Positions 54,524-64,000 of a DNA stretch of 64,000 nt are shown here, one piece after another. The position numbers and the translations under genes were made by a program. How positions within the stretch are numbered: position 1 is the stretch's first letter; every line of letters begins with the position of its first letter. The stretch is from Hyperoplus lanceolatus (lineage: Eukaryota; Chordata; Actinopteri; Uranoscopiformes; Ammodytidae): assembly GCA_026929865.2 (NCBI GenBank), contig CM049418.1:11972001-12036000 (forward strand), in the 5' to 3' direction. The notes under the pieces were generated by a model, which saw only the letters and a list, made by a program, of their open reading frames with translations, had not been told where the DNA came from and did no database searches.

Positions 54524-55095
54524 GAAAGTTCTTTTTCTACGTGAACTAGTTCAAAGTTCAGTTCATACCCTTTAAAATGAACTAGTTCAGTTCATAGTTC
54601 ATAATTCAAAATTATGAACTAAGTTCACAGTTCAAAAATGAACTAGTTCATAGTTCTTTTTTTTAATATGTTGCTGCAGGCTATTATTTTTCTAAATAAT
54701 TGCCACATACCATATAGAACCACAGACAGAAATTATTTCAATAACATTCAGTCCACACTAGAAGCCGCAGCATTTTACCCCTACAGTAGCCTATATTCTC
54801 AAAAACATGAGGAAAATGTTGCTGTTTGAATGGTCTTTTTAATTAAGAATTATTCAAACAAATATATGTGGCGCTTCGCAGCATCTCCTCCGTTCCACAG
54901 ATCCGCTACTGTATAGTTGCGCGTCTCGCCTTTTTCCTTCCGCATGTACTTTACGATTTCGCCGGCTGTTGTTTCTAAATGGTGAATTTCCTGGTTTGTC
55001 GCTGTCTGACTATTGCTGCATAGTCCGCCGTTGAGAGAAATACAGTGAGAGTGCATGGCGTGCAGCTCTTCAATGAGGATATTTTTCCGATTCAA
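54524..55095. mobile_element. hAT-like terminal region inserted in the MITE
   Basis: The sequence starts cagtgttgggaaagttcttt, a hAT-style terminus. Subterminal repeats of gaactagttca and agttcat follow to about 54655. A minus-strand frame (54850-55095) of 81 residues contains GETRNYTVADLWNGGDAAKR; it may be a piece of the element's protein, but I do not recognise a domain with confidence. The far terminus was not located, so the right boundary is provisional. Confidence 0.5.
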
Positions 55096-55269
55096 ATCAT
55101 TGTAAAATTTAAAATGAATAGACCTATGTGGCGCTATTGTAGGTTAATTGTGAACAAATGTGTGGGAAACCCTGCAGTATCTTGGTTCCATGTTAAATCA
55201 GTGTCAATTGTCATTAATTGTAGGCTATATAAAAACTCTTTACTTTAATACAGCGACACGATATGGATA

Positions 55270-55545
55270 TCTCCCACAGTGTTTCTATCATAAATTCACT
55301 CTTAGCTCTCATTCCCTCTCAGCCAATCACTGTGGGCATAGAAGGTATGAACATGACATCATCCATAGCAACAGGGTCAACCCCGCCCTCTAGTCTTAGC
55401 TAAGGAGTCCCTCCCATTCCTTAGTAAAAGTTGCTCTTAGCAGCTTTGTGAATAGGTTTTAAGAAATCACTCCTTACTAAGAACTTTTAGTGCTCCTTAG
55501 GAGTACTCTTAGCGCTAAGATAAAATGTTTTGTGAATATGGCCCC
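55270..55545 (-). mobile_element. Harbinger-like element end
   Basis: On the minus strand it begins GGGGCCATATTCACAAAACA and continues with tcttagcgctaagagtactc, a style of terminus I associate with fish PIF/Harbinger elements. The motif gctttgtgaatagg recurs inside. The partner terminus was not seen. Confidence 0.4.
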
Positions 55546-56864
55546 TGATTACTAAAAACATGTAGGGATATTTTTTTACTATTGGACTGATGATTAGAAA
55601 TCCCAGTAGGTCAACTTTTCCCAAATTTTTACGAGTGATAGCAATTTTGATAGCAATTTTTTACCGCAGTCACATTAAATCAGATCTCCGTTTAACACAT
55701 TCCCAGGTTAGTCAATAATTTATATATATATATATATATATATATTCTTACATCTTTCTGAGTTTTCGCTTGTTAATTCAGACATTCACACCACTGAAGT
55801 AAAACCATACTTCTTTGATCCTATTTTCGACGATTATTACCACCTGTTTTTTTTTTTACTTTAAATTAATAATGGAATTCCAACCATCTTTTTCATCCTA
55901 GTCTTTTTTCATGTGAAGCACATTCTTTTTATTCTTTTTGGCATTTATTATTAAAGCATTATTTCGGGGACAATAGAGTTGATTTATTTTTCATTGACAG
56001 ATGTCACCTAGTTTGACAAACGAATCAATCCTCATAATGTGAGTTTTTATTTTCCATCTTATGTTATTCTTCATTAGTTGTACCATTATATCCACGTTTC
56101 CATCTCCATTTAATATCTACTTTTCATTTGGACCACTAAATGCAATCCATTTCATTCTAATAAAGCACTCTAAGCTGCACTTCTTGTATTAGAGGAGGAA
56201 TGGAGTTTAGTATTATCATTTCACATGCATCTCTATGAAAATGGATGAATGAAAATAAACATGTCTGTTTAGGAGATCCTTTCATTTCATATTTTTATGA
56301 TATTTCATATCATTTCACATTTCCATATGTGAATATATAATATGTTAATCCTTACTATACCACTCTTAGAATAGAACTGGAGAAATGGTAAATGATGGAA
56401 ATCTCACAAAGACAATACAAAGATCCATTTTTGATGTTGACTAGGGACAACAACGTCATGTGTAACATTCTTGTTCACACGAGTCCATATCAATATTTGC
56501 TTTGTGACAATAACATCATAGGGGCACAGAGTAACCGGGATTGAATTGTTATGACACATTAAGTATGAGATGTATCCACTGAGAAAGGATTTCTTGTTGT
56601 GCTGTGATTCATGTGTTCTCCCGCTGACTGTTCTAATTCCCTGGGTCCCTTCATGCATCAAAGGGGTTGAGGATCCTCAAGTGAAAACCCTGCCAAGAGC
56701 CTAATCCAAAAGTGATATGTTAACATATGCAAGCACTGTTCATCTATAGGACCCAAGCTGCTAAAACAAAAGACTAGAGCAATCCTGTGATTTGGCTGCG
56801 GCGACTGGAAATTGAAAATGAGTCACTTCGACATAACAGCACGTCGAGCTGTTAATGTGTCAGT

Positions 56865-57117
56865 GACTTTGGAGAACGTTTGTTGTCAAAATCACTTTTT
56901 TTCAAATTCACTGAATATGTCCTCCGCTGCCTGTCCATGCTGTGTGTAAAAACATATCTGTTGTTAATACACAACCTAGACCCTGTTAACTGGTATTCAA
57001 ACAAAGGGTATGTAATGTACACAAAGGGGGCCACCGTAGCTAGCAACATGCCCATTTACAAAGCCTAGGCTGTGTATTAACACTGGATTTCTCCAGAATC
57101 GCTGACTCCACCTTTAA
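56865..57117. mobile_element. MITE-like repeat, second family, copy 2
   Basis: This relative of the repeat at 47866-48144 carries gtcaaaatcactttttttca, cactgaatatgtcctccgct, aagcctaggctgtgtattaa and ctccagaatcgctgactcca, and ends cacctttaaa. The left end is unclear and may be truncated. Confidence 0.5.
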
Positions 57118-58977
57118 AGAGTAGTAGCTTTATATATTGTATGTTGCAAAAGTACTCTCTTTATCATCTGCCACTGAATAACATCTGACATCTGGACTCA
57201 TTTTCAGAGATGTTCTATTAAATATACATTTAGTTTTATATTGGGTATGATAAAGCAATTAAATGTATGTTTTGCTGAACCATTGCTCTGTCACTCATCT
57301 GTAATGAGCCTCTGCCTTTTTTTTATTGTGGCGCCACTCAACAGAACTCAACAGTATATGCTAATGCAGGACTATAAATCACTGTAATTTGATGGTCCCA
57401 TGTGGGCAAATCTGATGCAGTGCTATGCACTTCAGAACGCTGCATTAAACTAAACATATGACCTCCCCCCACCACACACACAGTATCCAATAACCTAAGC
57501 CTCCCAAGCCTTTGAAGCAGACCCTTCCCCCTTCCAAAAGCCACCATACGTCGCTGCATAGAGCTGGCTAATGAGCCAATCAAGAGGAAATGCCCTTTAC
57601 CTGGAAGGTTAATAAGTTATTACAATATAATAAAGCATGTGCAACTCGGCACATTATGAAGCCTATTTCTTCAACTCAACTGTTTTTTTTGCTTTCTATC
57701 ATCACCTTTTTGTCATCTTCTTTGACCATATAGTACAGCAGGTGGATTTCACACTATGGAAATCCAAAGTATATTTTATATGAACACGGTGGCTTTACAA
57801 TAAAACCCCATCATTCGTCTACATACATATCACATACAAGGCTTTTGGGAATATTCACATAGCAACACGCTCTCTCTGAAAATCAATGGAGCAGATTGTA
57901 GCATCAATGCTTCCATTGTAAATAAAAAGGTCAGACATTCTATTTTAGTCTCAAATATTCAACAGTCCTTGTCCTGTTTTTACTATGCAAAAGAACAAAG
58001 TTAAAACCTGCAGAAAAGCAACTGTAGGCTACAATTGTCCAAGAAATGCCAGCAGAGAAATGTTGTGCAGTGGAAAAGTGCTCTGTATTCAGCACTATTG
58101 TCATTTCTCTCCGTGATGGGCAAATAAGTGTTGCCCCTTAATTTGGTTCTGAATGGTGGAGACTGGCGACAAAGCAACAACTTGTCCAAATCAAATCTCA
58201 TGGCTCCGCTTTCTGCGTGATTACACAATAAACTCTGAGCTGACTGATTGTCTAGCTTCAGAAAATGCTGCCAATGTCCCTGAATAGAGTCATGAGAATT
58301 GTTGGACTGGCGCTGCCCATTTCCCATTCAGGGCGGCCGCCACCGTAAAGGGGGAAAGAGTGTTAATGCTGATGAATAGCAATGCCCAAGACCTTTAAGT
58401 ATTGAGCTTGTGAAAGACAAGAAAATCCATTCTGAATGCAATGGCTCAAGAGGACATTATTCAACAGTTTTTTTTTGTCAGTGTAAGAAATGTCCTGAAT
58501 CCTTTATGTTTAAGTTGCAATATGGACAGCTCTCTAAAAAACGTTTTCACTCATATCTTTGAGGGAGATGCCTTTCAAAGTTCACAGGAAAAAGGAGACA
58601 GCGGCTTTTCAAAAACTGCTAATGAAAACCTTGGCCAATATGAGCTAGAAACCTCAAATCTGACTACATTATAGAAAATCAGAAATCAAACAATCGTCTT
58701 CCTTTGGTCAATCTTCCTGTGCTGAATTCCTGTCCATTCTCTTTCATCTCACTTCTCACCCATTCACGTTTCAGACAGAAGGACTAGTGAAGGCCAAAGA
58801 GTTATGGATTCACCAGTTGGACTTAATGGCATACTCTCCCCCATAGGAGAATAAAGAAATAATTTATAATGAAAGAGGCCTCATACTGTTAGACAATGCT
58901 CTGTGGACAGGGACTACAGCATGATTATATAGAGTATACAGTATGTCTCCAGGTAATTCAAAAACTATAGTACTTAC

Positions 58978-59257
58978 CTTAATACGCAGGAATAGTACCC
59001 CACATCGTCCAACTCTGCTGGGCGAAACCATATGGCATCCTCCTCCTTGCTCATCCTTGTGCCGTCGAAACTGATGGGTTCCTCAAAGTCCCCATGTCCT
59101 GCACTTTTGTACCACATGAGGCTAAGTCCTGCACTCTGCGCATGGGTGTAGTTGGCCCGGATATATCCATAGAATAGAGCGCACTTAATCCGTACGGGTT
59201 CCCCAAGAAGCACCTTATATTTCAGGTAGTCCACTGACCAATCCGTACAGCCCTCCA
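58978..59257 (-). CDS. il1rapl1: IL1RAPL-family receptor, exon encoding Ig domain 1
   Basis: The product is a type I membrane receptor of the IL-1 receptor family that organises synapses through its extracellular Ig domains; the mammalian proteins bind presynaptic PTP-delta (family knowledge). This 280-bp exon encodes 92 whole residues. It opens [10 protein letters not shown], has an Ig core with Cys in [10 protein letters not shown], Trp in LSLMWYK and Cys in GYYSCVL, and a glycosylation site NYT at residues 35-37. The motifs [10 protein letters not shown] and GDFEEPI are diagnostic of IL1RAPL proteins. The acceptor is ctttcag (exon starts at 59257, phase 1) and the donor is AG|GTAAGTA (exon ends at 58978, phase 2). 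Compared from memory with the human proteins, it is about three-quarters identical to IL1RAPL1 and clearly less like IL1RAPL2. The upstream signal-peptide exon was not found in the window. Confidence 0.95.
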
Positions 59258-60222
59258 CTGAAAGACAGAAAAGCAGAATTCGGAAGTTTTGTATTAAAAA
59301 AAAAAAAAAAAAATTGTAGAGAAGATTAGTGTTAATTACATTGCTGTGTTTCAACCAGGACGAGAGCAATTTCAGTGCTGGCATCAGTCTGTGTGTTCAT
59401 ATGCTTTGCCAGCACTCCTCGTATCACACTCAATCAAGATACAAGTGTGTTTCACATAAATACACTTCTAACATAGAGCTTCCTAATTGTGTCTAAACTA
59501 AGTCACATCAAATGTAATAGACAGCAAGCAAGCACAAGCAGGTCCGCTGAGTAAATGTGTAAATGTGTTGGCGAAGTCTTTCATTGCCACAATATCCGTT
59601 GGAGTGTTTAACTGAACTCCCAACATGTCAATTGTTGCATTCAATCATTGTTCCCTTTCTGCCCCTGCCTTCGCCTACACAAATTATTCATATTTGATTC
59701 CCACTGGCACACTGTGTATAAGCTACCCTCAATATACATTAAATGTTAATGAAACTCATTTGCATTTCACCTGAGTAAAAATAAGAAGCTGCTGTAAGTC
59801 TGAAATCATTTCCTAACGGCTAGCAGCCGTTCATCAGATTTCAAATACTCTTTTCAGTGATATAAATGGAAATACGTTGCTATTTCTAGATGGTGCCGCT
59901 GTACATGGTGAGATAGGGGTCTCCCTGTTCAAACACATAATAAAGCCCACCAACTATCAATCAAAGAATGTACAAAGATTGCATTACAACTGCATTATTC
60001 ATACCCAGCAGGCAAAGGGATAATTTATATTCAAGTAGGCCTACTTTTTTTCATCTTCGGGTGGATACGAAATCCATAAGCAAAAATATAATATTACAAT
60101 GACCTAATCCTTACCAAGTTCTCGCACAGACGCACACCAGTGAAAGAAACACTGATAAAAGCAACTTTTGAAATGCTGATTGAGATTTTCACACACAGTG
60201 AGTTGTGTTAAAACATAGGTAC

Positions 60223-60223
60223 C

Positions 60224-60276
<53 letters not shown>
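60223..60276 (+). repeat. (TAA)n microsatellite
   Basis: About 54 bp of trinucleotide repeat, read as poly-Tyr on the minus strand. It is not coding. Confidence 0.97.
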
Positions 60277-62107
60277 TAATTATATTTATGGGCACCTTAC
60301 AAGTAAAAAAAGAAAACACGATTACAGTTCATACAGGCAAATATGTTAATTTCAAGCCAGAAACATTTAGTTTTAATAATGGGGTACAACCAGAGATGGG
60401 AAGAAAATAACTTTTAGTTAAGCCTGTGGCCTTCATCATGAGGCAAGATTAGCAAAGTCTGGCACAATTAAATCACTATGGAAACATATTCTGCACAGCT
60501 AACGTTGCTGCTGAGCAGGTTTAGTTCTGATCGATTCTATTCTTTTCCCTTGTTGGGTTTTCACGAGGAATTACAGCTTTAATAATAAGGTTTCCAATAG
60601 AATACCAACTCTATAGTTATAGTGCTCCATAACAACAGCCTTGTGATTATAGCTGTATACTTGTGTTTCAATATATCCTGAAAATGATTCCTCAGTGCAT
60701 ATTGCTCTTGTATGTTCCTTTCACACCACTGCTGGTCCATTGATTATTATTTCCTGTTTATCAAAATGTAATGTTTTCTTCGTTTAAGTCACAAACAAAC
60801 ATTTTTTTTAAAATTTGAACAGAAGTTGATCCAGACTGTATGTATATATAAATGCAAAATGGGTTTCTGCTTGCTCTTTTCCATCCTCATTAATTTTTCC
60901 CCCTTGCTTCCCCTCACTGCTTCACCCCACCTTTTAAAACAGCTGGCAAGCACAGCTGCTGCAGACTCAACAGGCTTCTCTAATTGAGTCTCTATAAATG
61001 TTTTATTTACCAACGAAGCAACTAGCCACCAATCAGCTAGGTGAGGCGCATGCGGCAGTCATAAGGCATAACGGAAAGGAGTCTTTTATGTCGGGGGGGG
61101 GGGGAATAGATGTAACCGTGCAGATTTATGTTATTTGTATTGTATTGTGTGGCACTGTGAGGATCATGCTGTTAGCTTCCTCAACAACAATGGCTGGTGA
61201 TTTAGGAATGGTAGAAAACAAGAACAAAAAGGAAAATTGTCCTCTAAATCACTTGAACAGTGAAGGTGTGGACCACATAATGTCACATTGAGATACTTCC
61301 AGGTGACACACTGTTGCAGAATAAGCAAACATTGGTTGTGTCTTGGGAAAGATACAAATGCCGGTGAAGGCCTAGCGAGCTATGCAACACCACAGCACCA
61401 CTTTAATTGCGATTAAGTCTTAACTGTTTCTATAGCAACACAGGTTCTACTCGCGCTTATCAAGAACTTGCTAATTAGTTTGTGGGTGATAATAACTCTT
61501 GGGCTTAAGGTAAGACAATCATATAAGCTACAAGATGGTTTCAGTTCCAATCATATGCCCTAATTGAGACTCGAAAGTTTTCTATTCTCACAATTTATAA
61601 AAACTGCCAGAGGTCAGAAAAGCAGGCAGTGGCTGAGAGATCAGTTTGGCAATCGTGCGAATGAAGTAATGGCTCCACTCTCTTACAAATAGAACACACA
61701 CATGGAAGACTCTTAAGACTGCCGTACCAATGGAGGGACTAAAAATAAATGCAGCTCGCCAGGCGCCGCAGAAAACAACTTTGTGATTCACCAGCTTTAC
61801 TAGTGATGATGCAATCAGACACTTGATATTTAACTGACTAGCCTCGTTTGAGCTTGAACACAGCCCCAATACACATTAGAATAAAAAATAAAGCTAGCCA
61901 AACAGAGTTGATTTATCTTTTGATCGCTCTGGACTGGAGGAAATATCACACATTTGTTTTTCCTTTGTTTTTTTTTTCTAAAAGGACATCATTTCTATAA
62001 ATTGTCCCTGAAGAAAAGGGGAAACAATACTTACAATAACCACTTTAAACTTGGAACAGCATTAGAGTATGTAATAAAGTGCATGGTCATAGCATAACGT
62101 TTAAAAA

Positions 62108-62238
62108 TAAAAAGCCAAAAAATGTCTAACTAAGTATTATAATATTTATGTTCAATCAATTTTTTGTAAAAGCTTATTGAGACAGCCACTCTGACATCCT
62201 ATATTGATTTTGACTATTTTAGACTATTCTAGAGGCTT
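62108..62238 (+). mobile_element. Fragment related to the hAT-associated repeat at 21990-22130
   Basis: Both segments share taactaagt/caactaagt, ttttt(g/c)...aagcttattgagaca (aagtttattgagaca), a catcctatattgattt/catacattgatttc block and agaggctt. The match is diverged but in order. No termini were identified. Confidence 0.55.
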
Positions 62239-64000
62239 TAAGGGTGAACTCAAGCCAAAATGTTTCAAGGGCTTTCTATATTTATCTCTAATACTCCCAC
62301 GAGGAGCCTGCCAGCACACATATCTGTTATCTTCCACAACTGCCCATGTCTGCCTTTTGATAGAGGGGTTATCGTTCATTTCGGTAAGGAAGGGTGTTGA
62401 TCCTGCATAATCTGTTGGCAGGGAACAAACATGGTACAAGGCTTAATTGAACTCCATTAGCATTTCCCTGCTCACCACATTTCCATTTTGCTGGATCACA
62501 ATTGGTAAGGGAATTGGCCAATCTGCTGAGTGATAATAACAACTGCGGCAGCTCTTCAGCTAGACTGGGACATTCACGCATTAGCAGTGTTTTGCGGCTG
62601 CGCTACAGATGACCCATCAGTGTGGGTAATTCCTCACACGCCATTGCCCGAGTCTGTCCGAGCTTCAACAATTCAGTTTGTCAGCTGTTAAAAAACAGTA
62701 ACTGATAACTGTCAGCTGTCATGTTTGGCCCAAATGATCACGGAACAAATTGCTTGCATGTCACCGTGCATGGAAATCAGGATTTAATAGATCCACATTC
62801 ACACTGGCACTACACTGCAATGGGGTCTTCTAGCCATATCCCAGATTTAACCACTCCATTAAACAAAGACAAGGCCATTTGTCAGGCCTGCCTTGTTTTT
62901 ATGTTTGTCATGTTTGTCTCATTTAGTAGAAGACTGGCAGCCTTTCTTATCCTCGTGTTTTATGCTCGGAACCGGAACAAAACCAAGAATGGGATTTATA
63001 TGAAGAATAAAGAAAGGAAGATGGTTGTGATGCCAAAGGTAATTGGATGCATAGATGCAATTATGTTAAATATTTGTAAACCTCATAACCCGAGGCTGTA
63101 CATATAGACCACGGTATGCATTCAAATCAAGGTCAAGTCAAAGAAGACTTCTACAAAGGTAATTTCAGTCTTGCAGCTTATTATACTTCCAAACTATAAA
63201 TATACATACCATTATTTAAGCATTTCCTCTCACTGAAACACAACGTCTTAACCTTCAATCGTTAAAGGATAACACTGGACATACGCGCCGAGGCATTTTC
63301 CACCCATCTTCTGAAGTTGTTTTTATGAATTTTTAACTGCATTAAAATGTATAGCTTTATAGAACCTCGCTTGCTTATGATAGTGGAGCTTCTTTATTTT
63401 GCATATAGAGGCCAAGGTATATTTGAATTAATACAAATAAAAATAATCTTCTGTGCGACTGCCTGACGAAAGGACGGGACACAGATGCGGCCAAGATGCT
63501 AGTAAACAAGTATGCAAGTATGATACATGTCTGGTTAAAAGGGCAGCCCAATAAAGCTAAACAAATGTTATGTTCCCGTGTTCCAGTTACATTTTACTGT
63601 CGCTAGAGAAGGAGCCTGTGCCCCTTCTGGAGAGTAGGTGATCAGCTCATAAATTGGGTTACAGGTCTGCTGAGGGGTAATCGTATGCAGATTGAGTCAG
63701 GTCACCACCGAGACTCCAACAAAGTGTCTGTTCTCTCATAAGCACTCAAAGAGATGGTTCACTACCATTTTCCTCCATAAAAGCTTCAGTGTAATTCAAT
63801 CAGAAAGGTGTGCATTGATTAAGCCTCGGCTGATAGGAGGAACAAACATGCATTCGTACACACACACACAGACAGACACTGTGATGCAACATCAACCTTT
63901 TCTTCACGGAGCGTAGTGTCTTAGCTTGAACAACATGTCGCCTACTCTTGACCTGTCATTTTACACTTTAGGAGAACGCTGTCACAGCAGAGTGGATCTA

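Larger units (their letters stand above)
43740..58977 (-). other. Intron between the Ig1 exon and the Ig1/Ig2 exon
   Basis: This 15.2-kb intron has consensus splice sites at both ends. Its contents are AT-rich single-copy sequence, a purine-rich GA/GAAA tract at about 45290-45331, several GT/CA microsatellites, a solo LTR, several DNA-transposon remnants (listed separately) and short AT tracts (about 55720-55745). Open frames in it are short, lack family resemblance and are taken as chance. Confidence 0.85.
59258..64000 (-). other. Intron or upstream flank of the IL1RAPL gene
   Basis: This is the region 5' of the Ig1 exon on the minus strand. Since that exon begins inside a codon, it must be intron, probably reaching beyond the window to the signal-peptide exon. 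It holds an 18-base A run (59296-59313, a T run in the transcript) about 40 bp before the Ig1 acceptor, a TAA microsatellite near 60223-60276, a G run near 61092-61104, and a repeat fragment at 62108-62238. No convincing coding exon was seen. Confidence 0.7.

Noticed and set aside
54850-55095. 81-residue frame as a host gene
   Set aside because: It lies within a hAT-like remnant and is more simply a transposon fragment; no host domain was recognised.
60104-60319. Possible signal-peptide exon ending at a gtaagg donor near 60115
   Set aside because: The upstream frame is poly-Tyr from the TAA repeat, without a hydrophobic signal peptide or the expected IL1RAPL N-terminal sequence.

Overview
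The window looks like teleost fish nuclear DNA. It has long AT-rich introns, very long CA/GT and AT microsatellites, and a mixture of repeats typical of fish: Tc1-like elements, tRNA-headed SINEs, a CR1/L2-like LINE end, hAT-like termini, TTAA-flanked miniature elements and a solo LTR. The species cannot be read from the sequence, and nothing bacterial or viral was seen.

One host gene was recognised, and it covers most of the window on the minus strand. Four coding exons of an IL-1 receptor accessory protein-like gene (il1rapl1 favoured, il1rapl2 not excluded) lie at 58978-59257, 43553-43739, 41450-41603 and 10474-10548. They encode Ig domain 1, most of Ig domain 2 and the linker into Ig domain 3 of a synaptic adhesion receptor. 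All four have consensus splice sites and their phases join without a break. Introns are 15.2, 1.9 and 30.9 kb. The signal-peptide exon should lie beyond 64000. The rest of Ig3, the membrane segment and the TIR domain should lie before position 1. The 75-bp fourth exon is too short to appear as a long ORF and was found by reading the sequence.

Everything else is intron or flank. 1-10473: a LINE 3' end, two large microsatellites and a decayed Tc1 transposase piece. 10549-41449: two SINE relics, a 200-bp CA tract, a dense repeat cluster (21.8-24.6 kb) with a 1-kb inverted repeat and a 365-bp tandem duplication, two copies of a TTAA-flanked MITE (one carrying a nested TA-flanked element), an unusual Tc1 element with two copies of the same end, tRNA-SINEs, and an almost perfect 81-bp hairpin. 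43740-58977: a solo LTR with a 5-bp target duplication, a piggyBac-type MITE, a third MITE copy apparently broken by a hAT end, and a Harbinger-like end. 59258-64000: a TAA microsatellite and a second copy of the hAT-associated sequence.

No functional cassette, RNA gene cluster or CRISPR array was found. The main points of interest are the recovered exon structure and the rearranged or foldback DNA elements.
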